From NCBI RefSeq assembly GCF_027580225.2, contig NC_073352.2, positions 28,948,001-29,012,000 on the forward strand: a stretch of 64,000 nucleotides of DNA, given 5' to 3'. The translations under genes and the position numbers were made by a program. The DNA comes from Misgurnus anguillicaudatus. Taxonomy: Eukaryota; Chordata; Actinopteri; Cypriniformes; Cobitidae. Shown piece after piece: positions 23,757-36,820 of the stretch (within the stretch, counting starts at the first letter, position 1; each line of letters opens with the position of its first letter). Below the pieces are notes generated by a model. The model was not told the DNA's origin. It ran no database searches and saw only the letters and a program-made list of their open reading frames with translations.

Positions 23757-23777
23757 TTCAGGACTAAGGACAGCGCC
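23757..23777 (+). promoter_or_regulatory. RE1/NRSE, canonical spacing, V11
   Basis: 18 of 21 matches: weak left half TTCAGGACT, spacer AA, perfect right half GGACAGCGCC; 400 bp upstream of the V11 ATG. Confidence 0.72.
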
Positions 23778-24411
23778 TGGACAACATAGTTTGCGAAATA
23801 TCAAAAAGGAAAATAAAAAGCCTAATGTGCATATACTTTCCTACATAAAATGCAAACAAGAAAAAAACTTTAATTTTTTTCAACCACAGACCTATAATTG
23901 TTTGTCGGGAAATTATTTTTTATTTATTAAACCGTATTCATTAAATCACAATTTTTTTATGAAGTGTGCATTTACAGTTTCATAACTGAACTTTATGACA
24001 CTCTAAATACATAACCAATTAAATGTGTATGAAGTTGAGTTATGAAACTGTACATGCATGATGTTAGGTAATCAGACCAGTTAACAGACGAGGCACCTCA
24101 CATAGATTTATGCATTTATTACACCAAATCCCAGAGTGCAAGGTAGAGAATTAAAATTTTGTTGCAAAATGTAATCAAATTTGTCATAATAATTACAATG
24201 CAATTTTATCAGCAATTCAATCACATTACTAAAGGCCGGCGGGAGCGACAAAAACAAAGATGCAAGAACGGCTTACAAAGCTCGCATACAAGACAGAAAA
24301 ACAGACATTGAATTTGGCATAAATTACAACTGATTTTAAATACAAAAGAAAAAATAGCAAAACAATCAATTAACATTTTCCAATAAAGCTTATAGTCAGG
24401 CCTTTCCTTAC

Positions 24412-26763
24412 CTCTCCAGAATCTCTCCTCCTGCGATCTGGTATCACTAGAGTATTCCTATTACTGCCAGGTGCTAAAGTAGAACCGACACTCATTCTGG
24501 GTCCAACTAGCATGTACCGTTTGTCTCCAGATCTGTACTGAATGCTGTGACACAGAGTCCCGTCGTAATTCGCATCTTGTAAATACTTAGACGAATAGTC
24601 CGAAGATTTAGAGCACTGCATTACAATCAACACGATGATACTGATGATAAAAAGCACTGACACAGAGCCCAATGTGATGATCAAATAAAACGTCACGTTG
24701 TTTTCCTCCTCGTCTTTCACTGCGTTTGTAACATCAGAAGCTGCAAAAGCCTCTTTAGGCTCCACAACTTTCACAATCACAGTCGCTGTTGCTGAGAGAG
24801 AAACGTTCCCATTGTCTTTCACCAGTATGACCAGTTTATGCTGGGCCTCGTCTGTTTCTGTGAATGAGCGAAGGGTTCTTATCTGTCCTGTATAGCGGTC
24901 CAAACCAAACAGACTGTGATCACTAACTTCCTGCAGTGAAAATAACAACCAGCCGTTGTATCCTATATCTGCGTCATAGGCTCTGACTTTAGTCACCAAA
25001 TGACCTGCGTTCACATTGCGGGGAATCTCCTCCACACCCTCAGCAGAACCGTTAGCGCTGACTGGATATAATATTACTGGAACGTTGTCGTTCTGATCCA
25101 GAATAAACACGTTTAAAGTCACATTACTGCTCAGAGACGGAGATCCAGAGTCTGTTGCGAGAATGCTGAATTGAAACTTTTTAATTGCTTCAAAATCAAA
25201 ACTTGTAAGCGAGTGAATAATTCCTGTCTCGGAGTTTATATTCAAAAACGATGTTATGTCGTTCTGTGCCCCTACACTTCTTATTATGTTATATGATATG
25301 ACCGCGTTTTCATTAACGTCTTGATCATACGCTTTCACAGAAAATATAGAGGTTCCAGGTACATTATTTTCAAACAAATAAATCTCAATTAAATTACTAG
25401 AAAATTCCGGTTTGTTATCATTCACATCCGCTACTTGGATGCTTAATGTTTTGAAGGATGACAAGGAGGGTTGGCCTAGATCTGTGGCTGTGATTGTGAT
25501 GTCAAAACCGGATTGGAGTTCACGATCTAAATGTCCCTTCGTCACTAAAGAGTACATATTGTCCTGAAAGGAGGGCTTTAATTCAAAAGGAAGGCTCTCA
25601 GAGAGACTACACACAACTTTACCATTGACACCAGAGTCTTTATCGGAGACACTTATCAAAGCAACTACCGTGCCAGGTTTGGCACCCTCAGGAACAACGT
25701 TAGATAACGAAGTAAGCTCCATTTCAGGCCTGTTATCGTTAACATCTTGTATTTTTATTATAACTCGGCCTTGTGCAGATAAAGGAGGCTGCCCTTTATC
25801 TGAAGCCTGGACATCTAGTTTGTAAACGTCGGTATCTTCAAAGTCTACATCGCCTTTAACCCTAATTTCGCCCGTTACGCGGTCCAGCTCAAATATATCA
25901 TAAACTTTACGTTTTAGAGTTTGACCTAGGAAATATTCAACCTCACTGTTCGAGCCCTCGTCGGTGTCAGTTGCCTTTATTTTAATTACTGTTGATCCAA
26001 TCGGTAAATTTTCTTGTAAAGTCACAGAATACGTGTCTTGACTAAACACAGGGCGATTATCATTAATGTCCAACACAGTAACAGTAATATTAAGGGTTCC
26101 TGATTTTGGAGGGTTTCCACCATCGAGGGCCGTAAGAACGAGCAAATGTTCGGCTTTTTGTTCACGATCAAGTGGTTTTCGTAACACTAAAAATGGAATT
26201 TTTTCTTCATCGCTGTTTTTAATGTCAATCTCGAAATTTTCATCATGACTTAATTTATACAAGCGAACAGAATTCGGTGCTGTGTCTTGGTCACGCGCTG
26301 CATGCAACTGGAAGCTGGTTCCTATAGGGGTGTGTTCTGCAATCTCAAAAATCTGATTTTGCTCAAGAAAACTAGGATTATTGTCATTAATGTCTGTTAT
26401 TTCTATAGCAACGTAGTGGATTTCTAAAGGATTTTCGACTGCAGTTTTCAGATTTATTAAGCATGCACCGGCACCGTCGCAGATCGCCTCTCGGTCTATT
26501 CTTTTATAAATATATAATTCCCCATTATTCTGATTTACCTGAAAAAGGGCATCTTTGGAACCAGAGACTATACGGAATCGTCTGTCCACCAATATACTCG
26601 ATTGAAGTCCCAGATCCTTAGCTATATTTCCCACAACAGAGCCCTCTTTCATTTCCTCTGGAATGGTGTATCTTATCTGAGCTGAAATCTGACCAAAGCA
26701 CAAAAACAAAGAGAAACACAAAGCGATCCGGCAGTACTCGCCTCCGCGCCTTTGTTCGTCCAT
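24412..26763 (-). CDS. pcdh2ab-like: Clustered protocadherin variable exon V10 (group C)
   Basis: 784 codons. Starts [12 protein letters not shown]; signal peptide about 28 residues, cleaved before [11 protein letters not shown]1-EC5 differ strongly from group B; EC1 CX5C reads CDGAGAC. EC5 carries [10 protein letters not shown], and homogeneity with the other copies begins near the end of EC5 ([16 protein letters not shown]). Donor GTAAGG. The promoter has the CTCF-like element but only a left RE1 half-site. Confidence 0.95.
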
Positions 26764-26979
26764 TCTTATGATTGCTTCAATACAGCCAAAAACGATTCAG
26801 CGATGCGTTGACATAAAAATTATATTTCACGTAGTCCCGGCACCGAATAAATGACCAAGCCGCTCGTAAAATTCAGCTTCTAGCGATGTATCAGATTCTA
26901 CAGTTTAAATAAACGGAACAGCCATGCGCAGCACATATTGATGATGGGCAGGACCAAACATAGTGCATATCCTTATGTA

Positions 26980-26996
26980 ACACTGACACCACACGG
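26980..26996 (-). promoter_or_regulatory. CTCF-like conserved sequence element of V10
   Basis: CCGTGTGGTGTCAGTGT on the coding strand, 217 bp upstream of the ATG. Confidence 0.78.
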
Positions 26997-27401
26997 TTTA
27001 AAATCACAAGTACACTGTCAGAAAAAGGACGTATTGTGTATCTATAAGTAATTATTGTGTACCAGTTAACTGTTAGTACAAAACATTCAACTGTATGCAA
27101 TAGGTATTTAAGGTACAGTAATGTACAACAGTGTATTATATTTTACAAAACGGAACATTTGCGTACCACCCCATGGAGAGAAAAGAAAAGTTTACTTGTT
27201 TTTCACACAATATAATTTTTTTAGCTGCCAAGTATATTTTATCAGAAAATGACAAAATTAATAAAAGCTTCTTCATAAGATGAAATTGTCCACACACCCA
27301 TAACTTTCTAAAATAAAATATATTTAAAATATGCTTTTTGGGGATTATATAAAAACGTGTTTATCTTCCAAAAAATTTTATTTCTTATAATAAAAACAAA
27401 G

Positions 27402-27409
27402 TTCAGCAC
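27402..27409 (+). promoter_or_regulatory. RE1 left half-site only, V10
   Basis: TTCAGCAC, 639 bp upstream of the V10 ATG, followed by no recognisable right half. Could be a decayed RE1 or chance. Confidence 0.25.
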
Positions 27410-27548
27410 ACTATCAAACTTGAAACATTGATGGGAGAGCATTGAAGTATTGCCACAATAAAAAAATTAAATGTTAAAAACTTTAGAAACTTTTTTAAAA
27501 GGCCTCACTTTAGGAAATAAAAAAGTTATTTTCTTTAAATGCGCTTAC

Positions 27549-29912
27549 CTCTCCAGAATCTCTCCTCCTGCGATCTGGTATCACTAAAGTATTCCTATTA
27601 CTGCCAGGCGCTTGAGTAGAACCGACACTCATTCTAGGTCCAACTAGCATGTACCGTTTGTCTCCAGATCTGTACTGAATGCTGTGACACAGAGTCCCGT
27701 CGTATTGCGCATCTTGTAAATACTTGGACGAATAGTCTGAAGATTTCGAGCACTGCATTACAACCAACACGATGATGCTGATGATACAAAGGACCGACAC
27801 AGAGCCCAACGTGATGATCAAATAAAACGTCACGTTGTTTTCCTCCTCGTCTTTCACTGCGTTTGGAACATCAGAAGCTGCAAAAGCCTCTTTGGGCTCC
27901 ACTACTTTCACAATCACAGTCGCTGTTGCTGAGAGGGAAACGTTCCCATTGTCTTTCACCAATATGACCAGTTTATGCTGGGCCTCGTCTGTTTCTGTGA
28001 ATGAGCGAAGGGTTCTTATCTGTCCTGTATAGCGGTCCAAACCAAACAGACTGTGATCACTAACTTCCTGCAGTGAATATAATAACCAGCCGTTGTATCC
28101 TATATCTGCGTCATAAGCTCTGACTTTAGTCACCAAATGACCTGCGTTCACATTGCGGGGAATCTCCTCCACACCCTCAGCAGAACCGTTAGCGCTCACT
28201 GGATATAAGATCACTGGGACGTTGTCGTTCTGATCCAGAATAAACGCGTTCACTGTCACATTACTGCTCAGAGACGGAGATCCAGAGTCTGTAGCGAGCA
28301 CGTAAAACTGAAACGTTTTAACAGTTTCAAAGTCAAAACTTTTAAGTGCAGAAATTACGCCCGTTTCAGGGTTTATATTAAGGAACGAAGCCATATCAGT
28401 TTGTGTCTGATCGCCTCTTATTATATTGTATGTAATAATTGCGTTTTCATTAAGATCTTTGTCTGACGCACCCACAGAGAAAACTGACGCACCTGGGGTA
28501 TTATTTTCCACTAAATAGAGCTCAAGGGGACTTCTGATAAACTCTGGTTTGTTATCATTAACATCAGCCACCTGTATTGTAATAGTTTTATAGGAAGAAA
28601 GAGGCGGCTGACCTAAATCAATAGCTTTAATAGTGATTTTATAATCTGAGACAAGTTCCCTGTCCAAGCGCTCTTTGGTTACTAAAGAATACATATTTTC
28701 TTGAACCGATGGTTTTAACTCAAAGGGAACATTGTCTGAAATACTACATATAACTTTACCGTTAACACCAGAGTCTTTATCTGACACACTGATCAGCGAA
28801 ATTACAGTGCCGGGTTTTGAATCCTCAGAAATTACGTTGGAAAGTGAAGTCACGTCTATCTCGGGATTATTATCGTTCTCGTCTGTGATTTTTATAATGA
28901 CTCTGCAGTCAGTGGTCATCGGCGGTTGGCCCTTATCTGTGGCCTGGACTGTCAATCTGTGTACCTCATTCTCCTCAAAATCAATTGGTTCTTTGATTTG
29001 TATTTCACCAGTGGCACTATCAAGGCTAAATGTTTCATGCACCTTTCGTCTACTAGCTTTACCAAGCGTGTACATAACCTCCCCATTTAAACCTTCATCA
29101 GAATCAGTAGCGTTAACTTGTGCTATAACTGTGCCTATTGGTGTGTTTTCTGGAAAGGTAACTGAATATAAATCTTTACTACATACCGGGCGGTTGTCGT
29201 TTATATCAAGAACAGTAATAGTAATATTTAAAGTGCCTGATTTCGGGGGGTTGCCCCCATCCACAGCGGTCAACACAAGTCTGTGCTCCGAATTTTGCTC
29301 TCTGTCTAACGGTTTAAGTAAAACCAAGATTGGATTTTTTTCCTCCTCGTCAACATCTCTCATTTCCAAGTCAAAATAATTGTTCTTTCCCAGTTTATAA
29401 GACCGAACAGAATTACTTCCAATGTCAGGATCTCTTGCATGTTGGAGTTCAAAACGTACACCTGCGACTGTGCTTTCAGACATTTTAAAATGTTGCTCTT
29501 TCTCGGGGAAGCGAGGACTGTGGTCATTCACATCTGTAATTTCCACTCCAGCATAATGAATTTCAAGTGGATCTTCAACTGCGATTTTTAAATTTATCAA
29601 GCAAACGCTATTTCCGTCGCACGAGGCCTCCCTGTCGATTTTCTTACTAACATACAATTCGCCATTGTTTTGATTTACCTGAAAAAAGGCATCTGTAGAT
29701 CCAGAGACAATACGGAACCGTCTGTTCACCAAATTATTCGCATCAAGACCCAAATCCTTAGCAATATTTCCCACGACATATCCCTCATTAACCTCCTCTG
29801 GAACAGAGTATCTTATTTGGGATGAAACACGCTGCCCGAAACTCAGCAGCGAAGAAAAACACAAAGCAATCCAGCAGTACTCCCATATGCGCCTTTGTCT
29901 CTCGGCTTCCAT
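27549..29912 (-). CDS. pcdh2ab-like: Clustered protocadherin variable exon V9 (group C)
   Basis: 788 codons. Start [14 protein letters not shown], signal cleavage before QIRYSVPEE. One EC linker reads [10 protein letters not shown] rather than the usual DVNDN; this keeps acidic and Asn ligands but is atypical. The membrane span contains an extra Cys ([13 protein letters not shown]), and the juxtamembrane segment reads [10 protein letters not shown]. An RGD tripeptide occurs in EC5 ([10 protein letters not shown]). Donor GTAAGC. Confidence 0.95.
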
Positions 29913-30160
29913 CGTTAAGGATCTCTTTAAAACGGCTTAAAACAAATCACTAAAATTAGTCACTCATTCATGACAGCGTGTATTTAAAATAATCCATCCG
30001 TTTAATAATGCTGAGAAATTTATCGGTTATTTGTACAGCATCGTTATCCTGCTGCTAGTAATATAAGATGGATCTCTTATCCCAATGCAAACGAACAAAA
30101 CAGCCCTGCGCACCACATTTCAAGGGGATGGGCTACATCTTTATTGCTTATCACAATACA

Positions 30161-30177
30161 ATAGTGACACCATATGG
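30161..30177 (-). promoter_or_regulatory. CTCF-like conserved sequence element of V9
   Basis: CCATATGGTGTCACTAT, 249 bp upstream of the ATG; one of two copies (with V5) with C instead of G after TCA. Confidence 0.7.
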
Positions 30178-30386
30178 CACAAAAGAGGTAGAAGTATTAT
30201 ATAAACATGCATGAATCCACCGCAAAATACATATTGCTTCCTACATAATACATATTACTTTAAAACTGCTTTGAATAACGGCTAAATACTTTTTTCACGT
30301 ATTAAAAAGTTAATTAAACAAAAAAAATTCACCTCCACAAAAACCTCCTAATAAAACACACACATAGTAACACACAGTTAAAGCAT

Positions 30387-30407
30387 TTCAGTACCACGGA
30401 CAGCAAT
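30387..30407 (+). promoter_or_regulatory. RE1/NRSE, canonical spacing, V9
   Basis: 17 of 21 matches: TTCAGTACC, AC, GGACAGCAAT; the mismatches cluster at the 3' end, the least constrained part. 475 bp upstream of the V9 ATG. Confidence 0.7.
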
Positions 30408-30500
30408 TGTTTCAGTCAAGATGGCGAAAACCATAAAATATATCTGTGTTATGTATTATAATTCACCGAAATTATCAGAAATAATATGTGCTCTGTGGAG

Positions 30501-30767
30501 CACTGTAAAAAGTGAAAGTTGGATCTATTTAAAAAATATTTCAACAATTAACACTTAAAAAAAAAAAAATTTCAAATGAACTTTTCTAATTTTAAGTGAG
30601 AAATTTAAGGTATTTTTTAAAATAATTACTTCGATTGGTAACGCCTAAAAAATAAGCTTTTTTAAACCTAAAAGTTTTACTTAAAGTAAGGAAATTCAAG
30701 TTAAAAAAAAGTTTAATTTTTTAGATGTAGTTATTTTTATGTTAACCCATCTTTTACTTTTACAGTG
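30501..30767. mobile_element. Short AT-rich MITE
   Basis: 267 bp with ends CACTGTAAAAAGTGAAAG and CTTTTACTTTTACAGTG, inverted with small differences. Upstream of V9, just outside its RE1. Confidence 0.6.
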
Positions 30768-30845
30768 TACTGTGATGAACTAAAGTAATAAGGTACTATG
30801 TTTAATATAATGTTTTAAAATAAGGAAATAAATATTACATCTTAC

Positions 30846-33206
30846 CTCACCAGAATCCCTCCTCCTGCGATCTGGTATCACTAGAGTATTCCTATTACTG
30901 CCAGGTGCTAAAGTAGAACCGACATTCATTCTGGGTCCAACTAGCATGTACCGTTTGTCTCCAGATCTGTACTGAATGCTGTGACACAGAGTCCCGTCGT
31001 AATTTGCGTCTTGTAAATACTTGGACGAATAGTCTGAAGATTTAGAGCACTGCATTACAATCAACACGATGATACTGATGATAAAAAGCACTGACACAGA
31101 GCCCAATGTGATGATCAAATAAAACGTCACGTTGTTTTCCTCCTCGTCTTTCACTGCGTTTGTAACATCAGAAGCTGCAAAAGCCTCTTTGGGTTCCACA
31201 ACTTTCACAATCACAGTCGCTGTTGCCGAGAGAGAAACGTTCCCATTGTCTTTCACCAGTATGACCAGTTTATGCCGGGCCTCGTCTGTTTCTGTGAATG
31301 AGCGAAGGGTTCTTATCTGTCCTGTATAGCGGTCTAAACCAAACAGACTGTGATCACTAGCTTCCTGCAGTGAAAATAACAACCAGCCGTTGTATCCTAT
31401 ATCTGCGTCATAGGCTCTGACTTTAGTCACCAAATGACCCGCGTTCACATTGCGGGGAATCTCCTCCACACCCTCAGCAGAACCGTTTGCGCTCACTGGA
31501 TATAAGATCACTGGAACGTTGTCGTTCTGATCCAGAATAAACACGTTCACTGTCACATTACTGCTCAGAGACGGAGATCCAGAGTCGGTAGCGAGGACTT
31601 GAAACTGGAATGTTTTTGAAGTTTCAAAGTCGAAACTTTTTAACGCACTGATTACACCTGTTTCTGAATTTATGTTTAAGAATGAAGGCATATCATTCTG
31701 TGTCCCGTCGCCTCTAATTAAATGATATGAAATTAAAGCATTATCATTAATGTCTTTATCAAATGCGGTTACGGCGTAAATAAAGCCACCTGGAACGTTG
31801 TTTTCCGATAAATAAAGTTCGAGAGGATTTACAATAAAATCCGGCTTATTGTCATTAACATCGGAAATTTGTACTGTTAGTGTCTTAAACGAGGTTAGAG
31901 AAGGTTGACCAATGTCTGTCGCAATTATTGTGATCTCATACTGAGACGTTGCTTCTCTGTCCAAGTGCGTTTTGGACACTAAAGAATACATGTTGTCTTG
32001 AACAGACGGCTTAATTTCAAATGGGACATTAGCAGATAAAGTGCATACAACTTTGCCATTTGCACCAGAATCTCTGTCTGACACACTAATGAGTGAAATT
32101 ACGGTTCCGGGTTTTGAATCTTCAGGAATAACATTAGACAGTGATGTAATCTCGATTTCGGGGGCGTTATCGTTTACGTCTAATATTTTGACTATAACTC
32201 TACAGTCGACTGTCATTGGTGGGTTCCCTTTATCAGAGGCGAAGATATCGAATCTGTAAACCTCAACGTCCTCAAAGTCAATTTTATTCTTAACTCGAAT
32301 TTCCCCTGATACGCTGTCCAACAGAAATATATCATTAACTTTACCGTTTAAATTCCCATCAAGCGTATATCGCACTTCACCGTTTAACCCCTCATCAACG
32401 TCCGTAGCGTTAACTTTAATTACAACAGTATCAGGCTGCACGTTTTCTTGTAAATTAACAGTGTAAACATCTTGACTAAATACAGGGCGATTGTCATTGT
32501 TATCCAGGACCGTGACGGTTATATTTAATATTCCTGACCTCTGCGGATTCCCACCGTCAATCGCGGTTAATATTAATTTATGTTCAGCCTGACTTTCCCT
32601 ATCCAGTGGCCTTCTCAAGAGAAGAAAGGGATTTTTTTCGTCGCCCCTGTCCCTTATCTCCAAATCAAAATGTTCATTTTGGCTCAGTTTATACGATCGC
32701 ACAGCATTCACACCAATATCAGGATCACGCGCAGCTTGTAGCTGGAAGCGCGCTCCTGGCTGGGTGCTTTCCGCAATTTCGACTATTTGTTTTTTCTCTG
32801 GAAATTTAGGAGAATGATCATTCACATCAGTAACATCAACGGCTACATAATGGACCTCCAAAGGATCTTCAACTACTGTCTTAATGTTCACAATACAGAC
32901 AGTATTTCCGTCACATTGTTCCTCTCTGTCGATTCGTTTATGGACATATAAAATGCCATTGTCTGGGTTTACCTGGAAAAGCGTGTCCTCAGATCCAGAA
33001 ACAATACGAAACCGTCTGTTCACTAACGTGCTGACATCAAGACCCAAATCCTTAGCAATATTTCCTACAACAGATCCCTCTTTTGCCTCCTCTGGAATAG
33101 TGTATCGTATTTGGGCTGAAACCTGCAGTCCGAAGCAGAGCAGCAAAGAGAAACGCAGAGCAATCCACCAGTATTCCCATCCGCGTCTTTGTTCAGCAGA
33201 TCCCAT
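30846..33206 (-). CDS. pcdh2ab-like: Clustered protocadherin variable exon V8 (group C)
   Basis: 787 codons from the ATG at [14 protein letters not shown]. An in-frame ATG 19 codons upstream (33263) also exists but has no counterpart in the paralogues. Signal cleavage before QIRYTIPEE. The EC2/EC3 linker has [10 protein letters not shown] in place of LDVNDN. Two RGD tripeptides are present, in EC2 (DRGDEKNPF) and EC5 ([10 protein letters not shown]). The stub has [11 protein letters not shown] where the others have [11 protein letters not shown]. Donor GTAAGA, with a silent GGT for the conserved Gly codon at the exon end. Confidence 0.95.
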
Positions 33207-33436
33207 TATAAACAATTCGCTAATGCAGTTTGCCTTACAGAATATAAGATTTGGTTTTAACATACAAATCTAAAATTCCATTCCTATAAAAACGTTCTTT
33301 CAATCGAAACAAAACAGGTTATTTAAGACGGGAGCAGTAGCGTGAATCTGCTGCTTGTTCACGCTCTGCACAGACAAAAACAGACCTGCGCGTCATCTAC
33401 TGATGGTCAGGACAAAATCCTATTTCCCTCGATGTT

Positions 33437-33453
33437 ACACTGACACCGTCTGG
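33437..33453 (-). promoter_or_regulatory. CTCF-like conserved sequence element of V8
   Basis: CCAGACGGTGTCAGTGT on the coding strand, 231 bp upstream of the ATG. Confidence 0.78.
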
Positions 33454-33726
33454 TGAAACGTGATAAGAAATATTCTGAAATCTGTATTTTCAATGTTAAT
33501 AACATCTACGAAAAACACATGAAAGACTTGGAGTTGCCATTATTTTAATAGGCTAGTTTTAAATAACGAATGATAATTGTACATAGCCATCATTTAAAAG
33601 CGCCAAATAAGTAAGTATGCAATGAAAACTACATAGCATTCAGGTTCTTTCTGAATACTTTCGAGAGATTTCAAACAAAGGATCAAAACAGAGAAAAGTA
33701 TATGAACGTAGGAGACCGAGAGAAAG

Positions 33727-33747
33727 GTCAGCACCACGGACAGCGAC
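33727..33747 (+). promoter_or_regulatory. RE1/NRSE, canonical, V8
   Basis: 19 of 21 matches: GTCAGCACC, AC, GGACAGCGAC, the same variant as V14 and V13 although V8 is in group C; 521 bp upstream of the ATG. Confidence 0.85.
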
Positions 33748-34053
33748 ACAGAGAAAGCGCAGAAATGGAAAGTCGGCCTAGAACGCCACAGCAAACAATA
33801 TCATTAGAAAAAAAATGCACCAAACGCCTTTCTCAGTAGGCCTATCATGAAAACAAAAGTTAAAACACTTTTTAAACGTTAATCTCTGCTGGGAAACAAT
33901 AAAACCTTTCTCTAAGGAACAAGTTCTAAAACCCAGATACAGACTACCAAATAACCAAGACCAAGAGAATTACCAGCTTAGGACACACAAAAATATATAA
34001 AAATTAAATTAAAAATCATGAAAAAATTAAATATTTTCGTTGAGTGCTCTTAC

Positions 34054-36411
34054 CTCTCCAGAATCTCTCCTCCTGCGATCTGGTATCACTAGAGTATTCC
34101 TATTACCGCCAGGTGCTAAAGTAGAACCGACACTCATTCTGGGTCCAACTAGCATGTACCGTTTATCTCCAGATCTGTACTGAATGCTGTGACACAGAGT
34201 CCCGTCGTAATTCGCATCTTGTAAATACTTAGATGAATAGTCTGAAGATTTAGAGCACTGCATTGCAATCAACACGATGATACTGATGATAAAAAGCACT
34301 GACACAGAGCCCAATGTGATGATCAAATAAAACGTCACATTGTTTTCTTCATCGTCTTTCACTGCGTTTGTAACATCAGAAGCTGCAAAAGCCTCTTTGG
34401 GCTCCACAACTTTCACAATCACAGTCGATGTTGCTGAGAGAGAAACGTTCCCATTGTCTTTCACCAGTATGACCAGTTTATGCTGGGCCTCGTCTGTTTC
34501 TGTAAATGAGCGAAGGGTTCTTATTTGTCCTGTATAGCGGTCCAAACCAAACAGACTGTGATCACTAACTTCCTGCAGTGAAAATAATAACCAGCCGTTG
34601 TATCCTACATCTGCGTCATAGGCTCTGACTTTAGTCACCAAATGACCTGCGTTCACATTGCGGGGAATCTCCTCCACACCTTCAGCAGAACCGTTAGCGC
34701 TCACTGGATATAAGATCACTGGAACATTGTCGTTCTGATCCAAAATAAACACGTTTACTGTCACATTACTGCTCAGAGATGGAGATCCAGAGTCTGTAGC
34801 GAGAACGTAGAACTGGAACTTTTTGATAGTTTCAAAGTCAAAACTTTTCAGCGCACTGATTACACCTGTTTCTGAATTTATATTTAAGAAAGACGACATA
34901 TCACTCTGTGTTCCATTACCTCTTACTATGTTATATGATATTACGGCATTTTCAGCGGTATCTCTATCAGATGCGCTCACAGAAATTATAGACGAACCTG
35001 CTGCATTATTTTCCATTAAGTAAAGCTCTAACGGATTTATTAAAAATACCGGGGCATTATCATTCACATCGAAAACTTGAACGCTCAGGGTGGTCGATGC
35101 AGTCAAAGGCGGCTGTCCCAAATCAGAGGCTGTTATTGTAATTTCGTATTGTGAGTTCGTTTCTCTATCTAACCGATCATTTGTTACTAAAGAGTACATG
35201 TTGTCTTTGAAGGAAGGCTTTAACTCAAAAGGAACATTTTTGTTTAACTGACAAATTACTTTCCCGTTTATTCCTGCATCTTTATCACTCACACTGATGA
35301 GAGAAATAACAGTTCCTGGCTTTGAATCTTCAGGGATGTTTTTGGAAAGTGACGTAATCTCGATTTCTGGTTTATTGTCATTTAAATCAATTATCTTAAT
35401 AACTACTCTGCAGTTTGCAGACATTGGTGGATGTCCCTTATCCGAGGCCCGAATATCGAGTTTATAGACTTCAGCATCTTCAAAATCCACTTCCCCCTTT
35501 ACACGTATTTCACCTGTTATCTGATCAAGCTCAAAGACCTCGTGCGCTTTTCCATGTAATGTTGCAAAACTGTATTCGATATCGCTATTCGGACCTTCAT
35601 CCATATCAGTGGCATTTACTTGAATTACTATCGTGCCAGTAATGGAGTTTTCCGGCAATGAGGCAGAATATGTCTCTCGGCTAAATGCAGGGCGATTATC
35701 ATTTATATCCAAAACGGTAACAGTAATGTTAAGAATGCCCGACCTTGGAGGAGTCCCTCCGTCAACGGCTGTTAAAAGTAGTTTATATGTCGTTGTAATT
35801 TCCCGATCAATTGGTTTCTTTAGAACTAAAAAGGGCAGCTTATCCTCATCAATTTCTCTAACTTTAATTTCAAAATGATCACTATGACTTAATTTATAAA
35901 ACCTAACCGAATTCGTCCCAAAATCTGGATCTCTGGCAGCCTGTAACTGATAATCAGCGCCGGGCAATGTATTTTCATAGATTCTCAGGCTTTGCTGTTT
36001 TTCAGGAAATACAGGAGAGTGATCGTTTATATCTAATATTTCTACCTCTACATAATGTATTTCCAAAGGATTGTCGACGACGATTTTTAAATTTACCATG
36101 CAGATACCACTGGTAATACACAAAGACTCTCTGTCGATTTTCTTGTGAACGAACAACACGCCATTTTCCAGGTTTATCTGAAATAGCTCCTCCTTTGATC
36201 CAGAAACGATACGAAGCTGTCGCTCAACCAAGCTACTTACTTCAAGACCCAAATCCTTTGCGATATTTCCCAGAGTAAATCCTTCATTTACTTCTTCTGG
36301 AACAGAGTATCTGATTTGAGCTGAAATCTGTTGTCCGTAGCCCAAAAGCAACGAGAAACACAGAGCAATAGCGCAGTATTCCCATCTGCGCCTTTGTCCT
36401 GCGGCTTCCAT
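34054..36411 (-). CDS. pcdh2ab-like: Clustered protocadherin variable exon V7 (group C)
   Basis: 786 codons from ATG 36411 ([13 protein letters not shown]). The preceding in-frame codon is GTG, so the frame should not be extended. EC1 CX5C reads CITSGIC, the most divergent in the array. EC5 reads [10 protein letters not shown] (RGN where V6, V8 and V9 have RGD). EC6 has YDADVGYNG instead of YDADIGYNG, and APGGNRNTL occurs in the stub. Donor GTAAGA. Its promoter has an expanded-gap RE1 directly beside a SINE relic. Confidence 0.95.
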
Positions 36412-36660
36412 CACGAACCACTACCAAACGGATTTTCATAGAAAGAAAATATAACCTATAATTCTGGGGTCTGTAGCTTGCAGTAAATTGTTCAATGTGG
36501 TTACACTAGGCAATAGAAAAAAATGTGTATTATGTACCGTCTGCCTTGTGTTTGGTATCGTTCATCAGCTCGCGTATTCCTGTGAATGTGAGGAACAATA
36601 CAGCCCTACTTGCGTCATCATTAGGGGAAGGTCCTAATGTTCTCTACGAATCATAAAGCA

Positions 36661-36677
36661 ACATTGACCCCCAGCGG
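36661..36677 (-). promoter_or_regulatory. CTCF-like conserved sequence element of V7
   Basis: CCGCTGGGGGTCAATGT, 250 bp upstream of the ATG; the G-run makes it closer to the general CTCF consensus on the 5' side, but TCAAT departs from the family core. Confidence 0.68.
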
Positions 36678-36820
36678 TTTTCATACCCTGCTAAATATTT
36701 TTAAAATGCACATTTACCAGTCTAAACATAAAATTATATATACACTGTGAGAAGGTAAATCTTTTTTTTTTTGCCTCTATTTTGTGCATACATTCTTTTT
36801 TTCAACAACATGTGAACGTA

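Larger units (their letters stand above)
23358..24411. other. Spacer V11/V10
   Basis: No gene. Contains the V11 promoter element and RE1. Beyond 23.8 kb only AT-rich sequence is seen, with a short inverted match between TATGAAGTGTGCATTTACAG-like stretches near 23960 and 24040. Confidence 0.5.
26764..27548. other. Spacer V10/V9
   Basis: No gene. Promoter with a GGAACAGCCATGCGCAGCAC stretch (about 26916), GATGGGCAGGACCAAA (26942) and the CTCF-like element. AT-rich beyond. Confidence 0.6.
29913..30845. other. Spacer V9/V8
   Basis: No gene. Promoter with AACAAAACAGCCCTGCGCA (about 30093), the CTCF-like element and RE1, then a MITE. Confidence 0.6.
33207..34053. other. Spacer V8/V7
   Basis: No gene. 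V8 promoter with ACAGACCTGCGCG (about 33381), GGTCAGGACAAAATC (33405), CTCF-like element and RE1. No repeats noticed. Confidence 0.6.

Noticed and set aside
28732..29379. 215-codon plus-strand frame inside V9
   Set aside because: Antisense shadow of EC2-EC4 coding sequence.
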